Assembly: GCA_030159075.1 (NCBI GenBank)
Contig: BROG01000470.1
Span: forward strand, 185,001-249,000
Reading direction: 5' to 3'
DNA: 64,000 nt
Origin: Atrina japonica
Lineage: Eukaryota > Mollusca > Bivalvia > Pterioida > Pinnidae
Positions 37,401-48,030 of this stretch are shown piece after piece. Both the position numbers and the translations under genes were made by a program. Below the pieces are notes generated by a model. The model had not been told where the DNA came from. It searched no databases and saw only the letters and a list, made by a program, of their open reading frames with translations. How positions within the stretch are numbered: position 1 is the stretch's first letter; the number at the start of each line of letters is the position of its first letter.

Positions 37401-37777
37401 GCTTAAAGGGGCCTCCTCTGTGTTTACAAAAAAGTTTCTACCTTTACTACTTGTATTTGATGTACAATTACAAAAAGGGCTATATACAAGTATAAAATAT
37501 CTGACTTATATTCCTAACTATTTTGTGAAAATAAGTCCAGGTCAGGTGTGGTATGCATAATTATACAAATAGTCAATTAGACTGAATTAATCAGTTGCAA
37601 GTTAATAATTAACAAAATGGGTTTCTCAAGCATATTCACAAAATACAAATGTACATGTATATAGGAATTTAAGAATTTTTTGGCCTGTGTATATCTCTGT
37701 TTTGTTCTTGTATTATCAATCTAAGTAGTAAAAAGGAAAGAAAATAAAAAGAAACCACATCTGATGTCCCTTTAAGC
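37401..37777. mobile_element. Palindromic MITE (TTAAAGGGGCATTAGCTG family), full-length copy
   Basis: Ends are inverted: GCTTAAAGGGGCCTCCTCTG on the left and ATCTGATGTCCCTTTAAGC on the right. The interior is also inverted, with ACTACTTGTATTTGATGTAC against a related right-hand segment and TATATTCCTAACTATTTTGT against ACAAAATACAAATG. No ORF. About 375 bp, matching the size of the copies at 40418-40780 and 49495-49851. Confidence 0.72.
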
Positions 37778-37917
37778 AAAGACACAAAAGTGTGTAGAAC
37801 ATGTGCATATATGCCCTTTAATGAATAAAAATTGAACTCAATTGGAAGTGGACATTGTTAGATAAAGTCATGAATCTTCAACGGTCATTTCAGTGTTTGA
37901 ATCTGATTGTTGCACAT

Positions 37918-38015
37918 AAAATATAAAAATCAAAGACACCCAAGTATTAATCGAAAGAAGGTTCATGCGACAATATACAAATCAGTTGAAAATTAAACAG
38001 AGACGGACTTTCCAT
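37918..38015 (-). mobile_element. Penelope-like element 3'-end fragment, degraded
   Basis: ATAAAAATCAAAGACACCCA, AGTATTAATCGAAAGAAGGT and ACAGAGACGGACTTTCC follow the order of the terminal module of the 27 kb element. Confidence 0.5.
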
Positions 38016-38544
38016 ATAAAGTTGCAAGTCTTCTTTCGCAAAAAGAATCGAAATATGGTTTGTTTTTATGCTTCATAGCTTTAAGTTCATATTAAATAGA
38101 CATTTGCTATAAAAAGAGTGCGGCCTTGTAAAAATGAGTGACATTTGATTTGGGCTACAAACAGTATATTTTTTTTCAGTCTTACAAATATATAGCATTA
38201 CTGTTTGGATACATAAACGTTCCGCAGTGTCCGCAATGAAAATTGTGCATAGACATTGTAAAAGCAAAATTACTGTTTTAAATTTGTTTAAAACATTCAA
38301 TTTATAACTATGCTAGAATGAATGGAGTAGAGGAAAGACACATAATCTAATTAAATTCTATTTAGTATTTATATAAATAAATTAATTTCATTCCACCGTT
38401 CTCAGACGCACCAAAATGACAAAAGGCACTAGGGATAGATCAAATGTGAGTTCTTTAGATAAATATCAATATCACCTTTTAATTTATTAACTCCTCAAGA
38501 GGTAGGATACTTATCATTTTGTGCAGATTTTGCTCCGAAACTCA

Positions 38545-38630
38545 TCTTTTAGACGGATTTTACAATAAATAATAGATGTTAGTATGTTTATCATTTGGCC
38601 TTGTATAGTTATATTTTCTAAGGACATCTG
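38545..38630. mobile_element. Fragment of the TTAGACGGATTT dispersed repeat
   Basis: TTTAGACGGATTTTACAATA and CATTTGGCCTTGTATAGTTA match part of the copy at 23390-23585. Confidence 0.5.
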
Positions 38631-38656
38631 TAGTCGAATGGTTAGAGCATAGCGTA

Positions 38657-38760
38657 TCAAATATAAAAAATCTCAGATACCAATCTATAAATCTATAGGA
38701 TGTCCAGGATATAGATACAAACCTGGTAAAAATGGACAAACACGGACCTCTGGAAACCAA
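38657..38760 (-). mobile_element. Penelope-like element 3'-end fragment next to a SINE-like head
   Basis: ATCTCAGATACCAATCTATA, GGATGTCCAGGATATAGATA and GGACAAACACGGACCTCTGG are nearly identical to the module at 27200-27290. It directly follows a tRNA-like piece (GTAGTCGAATGGTTAGAGCA, about 38630-38649), as if inserted into a SINE head. Confidence 0.7.
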
Positions 38761-39983
38761 AATGTGTTTAAAAAGAAATACATGTATGAATTACCGGCAG
38801 AAAGATGAAATAAAAATAAATTTGCAATGGACTTTCATTTATTCTTAATTTTACAAATAATTTCAATATACATAATTTTACATAAATAAACTACCCGTGA
38901 ACTATCTTTCATTACCAGTATGTAGTATATTATTACTAAAATGCAAATTACATTGACGTCAATATAGGAAAGGAGAGTTTTCGAAGCCATTTTTGTCTGA
39001 AACCATTTTGATATGATTTGATTGATATTACCGGATTTGCGGCTCAGTATTTTCAGTTTGTCCAATGGTGATAACAAAAAATTAATTATTCCAAAATCGC
39101 AATATCGACAATAGAATGTCAAAGTGTAACAAAGGATAAAGACAATCGGACGAGAAAATTTAATGAAACGTGACTACTTAACTCAATACTGGGGAGGTCT
39201 TTTCTATGTTATAAGTGGTCTCGTGCCCGCCTTAATCCGTGATAAGTAGTAGCACGCAGCAACGTGACCACAGAGTAAGAATCAGCCACTGTTTCGCATG
39301 CTGTCAGTTCAACATGTAAATGTCATTTTGAAATAGGAAACGTGTGAAAAATGAAGTAAATTATTGAACTTGTTTTGAGAATTTAACCACCGAGTAGGAA
39401 GTTTTGAATGTGACTTAAGCGACATAGGCTCTACCACATTTATATTATCTTGTCTGCAAAGATTTATTATCAGCGTATAACTTGAAATTTTCTGAGGAAT
39501 ATGCATGTATACGGATTATAATACTTTTTATTAATCTTTTTTCGACTGCAATTTCCGGATGATGATATCTTATAGGTGCTCGCTCATAAAATTGTATAAA
39601 AGTATCTGTTGCTTTTTCATCAAAAAATTTGGATTTAAAGATATTTTAATCAAATTTTGTAGCATGATAAAGACATACAAAATGTGTGGAGGAGGATTGG
39701 AAAAGAAGCAAGATGCTTATACAAATTCCTCTCCAATATGTGAAAATGTGCAATATAATTTAGACAGTCGGTGCGTGTAACTAATTGAAACATTAACATA
39801 TAGAGTAATTAGATCTAATTAAATCAAATTGTAACAATCTATCTATAAACTGATGAAATATCATTCATTGAACTGTTTTAAAATAGATCTCCATTCAAAA
39901 CGCACGGAGATGAAAAGGGGTGTGGAGTTTAAGTTTATGTAAATTAGCCAATGCATGAAATTTTCATTTTAACAATTATATAA
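38761..39983. other. Intergenic DNA, nothing recognised
   Basis: Only short frames without recognisable products. Confidence 0.5.
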
Positions 39984-40152
39984 TGTCACGCCAAAATTAC
40001 ATTGATGCGTTAAACCTAGTTTTTCTTGGTTAAAATTAGTTTATCTCCGGTAAAATCTAGCTTTTTTCAGTCACCGTCTTTAACTGGAGAAAAACTAGGT
40101 TAAACAGAAAATATATGCTTAACTTATTTAATATGTAATTTTGCGAGCCATA
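39984..40152. mobile_element. Fold-back MITE with CACGCCAAAATTACAT ends (copy 2)
   Basis: The left end TGTCACGCCAAAATTACAT is a near inverted match of the right end ATGTAATTTTGCGAGCCATA. Inside, AAACCTAGTTTTTC faces GAAAAACTAGGTTAAAC. About 170 bp and non-coding. The window start (49-267) seems to hold another copy. Confidence 0.65.
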
Positions 40153-40296
40153 CTTATATGTTATTTATAATGTTTGAATCATCAAGTTATCACACACAAC
40201 ATAATGCGAAAATTATTTTACCCAATACACGGCAGTCTGACACCATTAAATGTGAAATAGCAAAGGAAAAGCAGAATATCTGGAGAAAGTAAATGG

Positions 40297-40910
40297 CCAT
40301 TAGCTAAAAATATTTCGAATTTTTCTACTCTTAATACTTGTACTTGATTTACAATAAAAGATAAGGGATAAACACAGGCATACAAATTTTATAGTCCTGT
40401 ATATTTTGTAAAATTTAAGGGGCATTAGCTGGCGATTTTTTTTTTCAAAAATTTTCTTTCCTATTTTACTAATTAGATTTATATGCATTCACAAAAAAAC
40501 GAGATATACACTGGCAAGATTCTTAAATTCCTATAATTTTTTTGAAAATTGATTGTGAAATGCAGGTTTGGCACTTTTTCATTTGTAATTGAATAACTTA
40601 ATCTACCATTTGCCTATGAATACCATACTGGACCTGACCTAATTTTCACAGAATATATAAGAATAAAAGATTTTTATGCCTGTGTATAGCTCTTATTTGT
40701 TATTGTACATCAAAGCAAGCAGTAAAAGTAGAAACAATCGAATTTTTCTTTTTCGTAGACACAGCTAATGCTCCTTTAAGGTCAGGTCCAGTGTGATATT
40801 CATATACAAATAGTAAGGTTGAGATAATCAATTGCAATTGCAAAAGTGCCAAACCTGAATTTCTCAAGCAATTTTCACAAAATATATAGGAAGCTAAGAC
40901 ATTTTTATGA
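40297..40910. mobile_element. Palindromic MITE (outer copy), split by a second copy of the same family
   Basis: 40297-40415 carries the left half (GGCCATTAGCTA, AATACTTGTACTTGATTTAC, GTCCTGTATATTTTGTAAAA). 40781-40910 continues it (GGTCAGGTCCAGTGTGATAT, TTCACAAAATATATAGGAAG). The gap is filled by the complete copy at 40418-40780. Confidence 0.6.
40418..40780. mobile_element. Palindromic MITE, complete copy nested in the outer copy
   Basis: Begins TTAAGGGGCATTAGCTGG and ends ACAGCTAATGCTCCTTTAA, a clear terminal inverted repeat. The central region is the reverse complement of the 37401 copy arrangement (TACTGGACCTGACC against GGTCAGGT). No coding sequence. Confidence 0.68.
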
Positions 40911-41293
40911 TACCATTTCTAATATAATCCAAGAATATGAAAATGAATATGTAATTATTTGTGGTGATTTTAACCTTGTTTTAAATCCTGGGCTAGATTA
41001 TGATAAATGATATAAAAAACATTAATAATCCAAATGCTAGGCAAAACGCTTTGGAACTTTACTCGTTATTTTTCGAGAATTACATAGTAACTCCAGAAGA
41101 TATACTTGGAGAAAAAACAACCGTAAAACAAGCACGTCTAGACTTCTTTTTAATTTCTGAAAGTTTGTTACCAGTGTTAAGTTACAAATCTGATCATTCT
41201 TTTCCAAACATTACCTTGTAATTCAATGAATTTAAACATGGTAAAGGCCTTTGGAACTTTAGTAATTCATTATTACATGACCCAGATTTTTTA

Positions 41294-42722
41294 AACAGTA
41301 AAACAGTGTATCTCTGACACTAAAGCTCTATATTGTGTTCCAGTTTATAAACATAGTAAAACAGTGTATCTCTGACACTAAAGCTCAATATTGTATCTCT
41401 GACACTAAAGCTCTATATTGTGTCCCAGTTTATAAACATAGTAAAACAGTGTATCTCTGACACTAAAGCTCAATATTGTATCTCTGACACTAAAGTTCAA
41501 TATTGTATCTCTGACACTAAAGCTCTATATTGTATCTCTGACACTAAAGTTCAGTATTGTATCTCTGACACTAAAGCTCAATATTGTGTCCCAGTTTATA
41601 AACATAGTAAAACAGTGTATCTCTGACACTAAAGCTCAATATTGTATCTCTGACACTAAAGCTCTATATTGTGTCCCAGTTTATAAACATAGTATATAAA
41701 GCATAGTGTCCCAGTTTATAAACATAGTGTATATCTCTGACACTAAAGCTCAATATTGTGTCTCCACTAAAGCTTATAAACATAGTTTAAACATAGTGTG
41801 TATCTCTGACACTAAAGCTCAATATTGTATCTCTGACACTAAAGTTCTCTTGTATTGTGTCCCAGTTTATAAACATAGTGAAACAGTGTAAACACTAAAG
41901 CTGTATCTCTGACACTTTAAAACATAGTTCAATATTGTATCTCTGACACTAAAGTTCAATATTGTATCTCTGACACTAAAGCTCAATATTGTGTTCCAGT
42001 TTATAAACATAGTGAAACAGTGTATCTCTGACACTAAAGCTCAATATTGTGTCCCAGTTTATAAACATAGTAAAACAGTGTAAAACAGTGTATCTCTGAC
42101 ACTAAAGCTCAATAAAGCTTGTATCTCTGACACTAAAGCAGTATTGTATTTTTGACTATAGCTCAATATTGTGTCCCAGTTTATAAACATAGTAAAACAG
42201 TGTATCTCTGACACTGACACTAAAGCTCAATTGTATGTGTCAATATTGTGTCCCAGTTTATAAAAACATAGTAAAACAGTGTATCTCTGACACACTAAAT
42301 TGCCCAGTCATATATTGTATCTCTGACACTAAAGCTTCAATATTGTATCTCTGACACTAAAGTTCAATACTGTATCTCTGACACTAAAGCTCTATATTGT
42401 ATCTCTGACACTAAAGTTCAGTATTGTATTTTTGACACTAAAGCTCAATATTGTGTCCCAGTTTATAAACATAGTAAAACGGTGTATCTCTGACACTAAA
42501 GCTCAATATTGTATCTCTGACACTAAAGCTAAATATTGTGTCCCAGTTTATAAACATAGTAAAACAGTGTATCTCTGACACTAAAGCTCAATATTGTATC
42601 TCTGACACTAAAGCTCAATATTGTATCTCTGACACTAAAGTTCAATATTGTGTCCAGTTTATAAACATAGTAAAATAGTGTATCTCTGACACTAAAGCTC
42701 AATATTGTGTCCCAGTTTATAA
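41294..42722. repeat. Modular minisatellite (27-bp and about 29-bp units) grown inside the LINE ORF
   Basis: Two modules alternate irregularly: TATCTCTGACACTAAAGCTC-AATATTG, and TGTCCCAGTTTATAAACATA-GTAAAACAG. Together they read VKQCISDTKAQYCVPVYKHS in the LINE frame, so the array appears to be an amplification of a single LINE coding segment. Some copies at about 41690-41930 and 42060-42330 are scrambled by deletions and partial units. Confidence 0.93.
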
Positions 42723-42890
42723 GTATGATAAAACTGACTATATAATCGACAATGAAATACAGTTTACAGCCTTTTTTTCAGAAACAATGTTACTGAGCAT
42801 CAGGAGTCAAATTATTTCCTATTCATTGTTTAAGAAAAAGAAAATGAATATAAGAAAAGACAATTTGAAACTTGAAATATTGCCCGATTC

Positions 42891-43133
42891 TCATAAGATG
42901 GCGGGGCGGAGTAACCTTTCGCTTATCATACGGATGATTCTACTCACTTTTCGGTTATGACAAGCTGCATGGGGAAAACGCTTATTCTTCACTGGATACG
43001 CTCTTATGTATGATGACAAGTGGGAACGATTACTCTATTCAGTGTAATGTTTTTGTTATGCTTTATTACCTAAAATTTAAACTCGTCCAGGTCAAGAAAG
43101 GGTTCACAAGACTCAGCCCCGCCAGGTTATCTG
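42891..43133. mobile_element. Insertion with GC-rich inverted ends inside the LINE
   Basis: The left end ATAAGATGGCGGGGCGGAGT and the right end ACTCAGCCCCGCCAGGTTAT are imperfect inverted repeats (about 17 of 20). The segment separates two conserved LINE ORF2 blocks, has no ORF, and is more GC-rich at its ends than its surroundings. Confidence 0.6.
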
Positions 43134-43705
43134 AATTGTACGATACAAGAATTAGAACAACAAATTAACTTTAATTTAGATGTGTTGGAACAGAAGAAAA
43201 GAGAATTAGAAAACAACTGGCAGAAAAGATTAAAAGGTTGTATCATACGGCCTAAGGCTAGGTGGGTTGAAGAGGGTGAAAAACCTACAAGATATTTTTT
43301 TTATTCAAAAAATCGAAATTACGTTTAAGAAATAATGCCAAAAATAGAAAAAGAAAATAATATCACTTTAACTAAAGATATTTTATAATATATTTTATAA
43401 AGATATTTTAAGCATCATATTATATTGCTGTTACTGTGTATTGTGTGTCATTTTTGTTCTGATGAGCAATCATGTGAAGTTATGTGTGAACATTATAATA
43501 TTAGTAGGGATAATGGAAATAATCAACTTCCGGTAGTGTTAACGTCTGCTCTGAAGAATGGAGAGAAGAAAATTGATGCAAAGTCAAAAGTTGGAACTTT
43601 TTTGTTTTCAAATGTTGGTAATTTGTTTGAGAAAAAGAAACAACGATAGTAAAGTAGATTTATCTGAAAATAAAATGAAAACTGAAATTAATTGTAGAAA
43701 AGAAT

Positions 43706-43896
43706 AAGGTCAGGTTCAGTGTGGTATTTATATACAAATAGTAAGGTTGAGTTAATCAATTGCAATTGAAAAAGTGCCAAACCTGGGTAACTCAAGCAAT
43801 TTTCACAAAATATATTTATGCTTTATTTTTGTTATTATATATCTATCTATCTAAGTAGCAATAATGAAAAAACAAACAGATCTAATACCCCTTTAA
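43706..43896. mobile_element. Palindromic MITE, right-half fragment
   Basis: AAGGTCAGGTTCAGTGTGGT, AATAGTAAGGTTGAGTTAAT, CAATTTTCACAAAATATAT and the terminal TCTAATACCCCTTTAAT match the right part of the 40297-40910 copy, as a direct repeat across the LINE. Confidence 0.62.
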
Positions 43897-44307
43897 TGAA
43901 AGTTTGAAATACAGTTGAGTTTGATTAAAACATGGCAGTGTACGTCCAATTGTATTTGTTCATCTTGTACATTATAATACTGATCGGTAACCGAATACCA
44001 AAATTTGGTTGTCAGAAACTGAACTTGACCCAAAGGTGAAGTACCAGAGTACACGATAAAATGAAAAAGTAAAAAACAGACAGATAAAGATGATAGTTAT
44101 TACCCAACATCTGAGAAATATATGTGAAACCAAATTTTAGGAAAACAAAAATATAGTTTAACGTTACAAAGATAATTGTAATGAGAATCTTCAAATATAG
44201 ATCTATATTGACTTATTTCGGAAAGTCATATAAAACCTTTGAAATGAAATTTATAACTGTAGACTATATGGTCGAAAAGGAATACTTTATAATGCGTTCT
44301 GTTTAAC

Positions 44308-44446
44308 TTAAAAGGGCATTAGCTGGGTGTTTTTTTTGTTTTTTTTTACTTTTTTCGTTTCTTTTTAACACTTAGATTGATATATAATAGCCACCAAGTA
44401 CAAGTAGAAATAGTAGAAATATGCTTTTTGGTAAACACACTAATTA
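44308..44446. mobile_element. Palindromic MITE, internally deleted
   Basis: Starts TTAAAAGGGCATTAGCTGGG and ends GGTAAACACACTAATTA, with facing AGTACAAGTAGAAATAGTAG. Only the two ends of the family remain. Confidence 0.55.
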
Positions 44447-44669
44447 CAACTGCTGTTACAATACAGTAACCTCACAGTAAACAAGTAAACTTAACAGCAG
44501 TAACACAGAGAAATTCTATTCAATTAACTTTAAGCATTTCCATTCCAAGATATCAAGGTATCACGGAATAATTTACATTGATTTTTACCAAATTGCTAAA
44601 TATCATATATTGTAATGTAATATTACAGTTATATTTCGTACAGACAGAACCATTGTTTGAATTCCAAAG

Positions 44670-44870
44670 TCCAAAAATATTAAGACAGTCATCGTTTACA
44701 ATTGTTACTCTACGACGGATTTCCAAATATATATATTGGTTGTCTCATACCACTCTTCTCCTTCGGAACTACAAATGTATTTAAATTCAACCCCGATTGA
44801 AAGAGTCTTATTGACAAAAACTTAAGAATTTATTTAGCAAATCTATAATTTTGGTATTATGATAAATTAT
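44670..44870. mobile_element. Dispersed repeat with ACGGATTT motif (copy 2)
   Basis: ACAATTGTTACTCTACGACG-GATTTCC, GAAAGAGTCTTATTGACA and ATAATTTTGGTATTATGA align in order with 23390-23585. Confidence 0.5.
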
Positions 44871-44935
44871 ACACTTTGATGTTAAAAACAGTTATTGAAC
44901 AGCTATGGTAATATGTTATATAAATTTACCATTTT

Positions 44936-45155
<220 letters not shown>

Positions 45156-45690
45156 TACAGGCTTAATTAGTAGTTAATATTATTAAGATAAAAAGTGAAG
45201 AACCTAAAATATCAAGACTGATATCAATAACTCACTACATTTATTCGTATTATAAATTGTTTGTCCATTCATTAACTGTTCAAAGGTTTAAGACGTACTA
45301 CCTGAAGTCACGATGATGAACTAGAAACTTTTATTTGAAAATGTAAACTAACAAAGGCTTGAATTGATGAAATTTGTCAACTAACGCTTGAATAGTATTT
45401 GAAATCAATGGTCACTCAGTCGTCAAAATCAACCTTAAACTGTTAAGGTTAATAATTCTGTCGCCTAAATATTAACTCCCAATACGATACGTGCAAACCA
45501 ATTTCCATACAATACTTTTCAGAGGACAGTTAAGCCCACCGATCCCGGACAAGATTATGTGAGCCATTAGTCTGACACATAAGAGTTAATTACTGACATA
45601 AACATATATAAATATACACAAAGTAATATCATAGTTAAAACTAAATATATTAAGATATCACTGCGCTGTGTAATACGCTTCAGAATATTA

Positions 45691-46036
45691 AGAATTTTGA
45701 ATAGTGTTTTATGCCACACTCAACATTTTGTCAGTTATATGGTGGAGGCCAAATTTTAATGGTAGAGGAGAGAACCCGATTACAATGTATCCGGGAAGAT
45801 GTTATATTAAAAATTGTTAATTTGATAATTGTAAATATTGTTATAGATAAATTGTAAATATCAAACTAACAATTTTTAATATAACAAAGAGACCACCGAC
45901 CTTCTGCACGTAAACTTGCAAACTTTCTCAAAATATCAGCTTAGATTCCAGCGGGGCTTGAACCTGCGCTGAACAGAAGTAAGAGAACTCGTGGTTCAAG
46001 GCGCGATGCTTTAACAACTCGGCCACAGAGGCCCCC
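45691..46036 (-). mobile_element. SINE-B, near full length, with a hairpin insertion
   Basis: On the - strand the tRNA-like head reads TCTGTGGCCGAGTTGTTAAA (A box) with a B-box-like GGTTCAAGCCCC. The body matches the copies at 58312 and 8501 (CCACACTCAACA, TTATATGGTGGAGGCC, GACCACCGACCTTCTG, AACTTTCTCAAAATATCAG). An 85-bp palindrome (45801-45885) interrupts the body. Confidence 0.8.
45801..45885. mobile_element. Miniature hairpin insertion (27-bp inverted repeats) inside SINE-B
   Basis: The arm 45801-45827 (GTTATATTAAAAATTGTTAA...) pairs with 45859-45885 over 27 bp with one mismatch. The centre contains a repeated ATTGTAAATA. The insert is absent from the SINE copies at 58312 and 8501. AAGA flanks both sides and may be a target duplication. 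Confidence 0.8.
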
Positions 46037-47439
46037 ATACGCTACAGAAGACATATACGTAGCAGAAGAAACATCTTTGATATGGGTAATTCTTACTTCG
46101 GTCATTTACAAGAAGAGGTCGTTAGACGCATAAAATGCTAAGTTTACTTTCGTCAAAATCAAAAACAAATTTAGATATCTAATTTCTCCATCATACGATA
46201 ACAGAGAGATCTCACCTTCGGGTAAGTTTAAATGACCAGTTGTCATTATCACTATCAACTAAATTCACTCCGGGAGCACGATAAAAATTTAAATGAAATA
46301 CTAGACAGCGCTTTATTAACGCTATCGTACCTGAGACGATTAAGAAAAGCAGGTAGACATCAAAGTGTCCCTGTGGGAGGCTGATTGAGAACTCCTTTTT
46401 CAGAGTCATACAACGTTTTGGTGCGTGAAATATGAGCGAAATTTTTGAAGATTAATACCTCGATTTAACTGCAGGATACCTCCGATGAATTATTTGGGAA
46501 TAACACTGGCGTTTAAAAATATACAAATTTCATTTCATCGATAATAAATGACTTTATAAAGTATGTGAACAGATTTATAAAGGATAAAGTAGATAATTTA
46601 AAAGTTTTTAATCAAAATGTTCTACTCTCCTCGCTTAAGCATCATTAACTAGGATTAAGACATTCAAGTGAAAATAATTGAGTTAACTAGGTTCATCAAT
46701 GACGTATATAAAATTTACATATTCACGGGCGCTCAGTTCTTAAAAATATTAGCTTTTGAAATATTACCAAAGAAATTAAATAATAATATCAATTTATAAT
46801 TTTTATAAATGAAACGGATAAGAAGAATTTTAAAAGTAATTTTAGACAAACCTTACCTTCAGTTTAAATCATCCTGACAATTTAAACGGTTGGAAATAAC
46901 GTTATGAAATAATCTATAATTATTATAATTTATAGTCGGAATAAATGACCTTTATCAATTATGTGTGTGAAGAGCATTTACAAACAGATTTAGAGAATAA
47001 AACTTCGTACTATATCGTCTTCGTTATAAATGCGGGTTCCAAAATATCACAGATAGCTTCTAAAACGTATCCTAAGTATTGAGTATATTATCTCTTATCT
47101 GAGTGAGAAAATATACTAAACATACTTCTAGATATTTATCCTCATGATCTTTAATACGGTTCATTGTTCATATATCAAATATAATCATCATCATCATCAT
47201 CATCACCACCATTTTAACCTTCATCATCATCCTTCTGATCTCAAAACGACGGATAAGAATTGTTAAAAAACCAGAACATTTAATACATATTCTGCAGAAT
47301 AAAATAAGTTTAATAGCATCATTCCATGTTTGAAATCGTCAGTAAGAAAGTTTTATGGTCGATAGTTCCCTCTCATGAATGTTAGATAGTATTCTGGAGC
47401 ACGACCCCATACAATATCTCCCTTTCGACAACCAGATCT
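46037..47439. other. Intergenic DNA, nothing recognised
   Basis: AT-rich. A short (ATC)n run lies at about 47185-47205. No gene is supported. Confidence 0.5.
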
Positions 47440-47560
47440 AAATAAAACTATCTGATAACATTTTCCTCGGACTCGGGAGGTTTCCATGTAACATTTACAA
47501 CGGGTGTGACATGCTAACAGGCAATGATTACTCCCTCTGAACACCTGATCCCATTCCGTT
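47440..47560 (+). mobile_element. Possible diverged Penelope-like 3' fragment
   Basis: ACGGGTGTGACATGCTAACA and ACTCCCTCTGAACACCTGATCCC resemble the + orientation of the 3' UTR module (CGGGTGTGACCGGTCGACAG, ACTCCTCCATG-CACCTGATCCC). The similarity is patchy. Confidence 0.4.
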
Positions 47561-47839
47561 TGCGATTCGCAATTGTTCTTCATGTTGAGACCATCTGTAT
47601 AAGTAATTCGAATAGACTTGGAGTTTCGATTCTCCATCGGTACATCTTTATTTTTGCTTCTGCATTTCTCTCACACGTCTGATGAAGTTATACTAGATGA
47701 CGTTATACACTGTATGTTATGAAAGGAATCAGTTTGAATAACTCGTTTAATAAGAATAGTCGAATATAATTAGTCTAGAAACACATAAAGCGATAAACAA
47801 GTATCCAAGACATCTCAAAATCAAAACTCGGGTTCTCTA

Positions 47840-48030
47840 TTAAATATAATAAACATAATACCAAAGTGATGATGCTCAAGACGATCGTTTCTGTTAATTA
47901 GACTTCATCACTTAAGCTACAATGTTAAATAGTTTTTCTAAAGAGAAAGTGGTATCAGACAAGGTTAAATAATATATCTAAACGTATAGCCAAAATCCGT
48001 CTAAGAGTAACCACTGTAAATAGTCTATAT
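47840..48030. mobile_element. Dispersed repeat with ACGGATTT motif, inverted (copy 3)
   Basis: AATACCAAAGTGATGATGCT-CAAGACGATCG, AATTAGACTTCATCA and ATCCGTCTAAGAGTAACCACTG are the reverse complement of the copy at 23390-23585. Confidence 0.55.

Larger units (their letters stand above)
40912..43400 (+). pseudogene. LINE ORF2 fragment (endonuclease region), interrupted
   Basis: Three translated blocks keep the order of an apurinic-endonuclease LINE ORF2. First, IIQEYENEYVIICGDFNLVL (catalytic GDFN at 40962-40973), NINNPNARQNALELY, KQARLDFFLISE and YKSDHSFPNI (catalytic SDH), then HGKGLWNFSNSLLHDPDF. Second, from 42725, DYIIDNEIQF, IRSQIISYSLFKKKK and KDNLKLEI. Third, from 43134, LEQKKRELENNWQKRLKG and RPKARWVEEGEKPTRYFFYS. 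The frame is broken by stops and shifts. Between blocks one and two lies the 1.4 kb satellite; between two and three lies a 240-bp insertion. The RT domain is absent, so the copy is dead. L1/Tx1-like affinity is a guess from the linker motifs. Confidence 0.78.

Noticed and set aside
41420..41891. CISDTKAQY repeat frames as a repeat protein
   Set aside because: They are the LINE-derived minisatellite; units shift frame repeatedly across the array.
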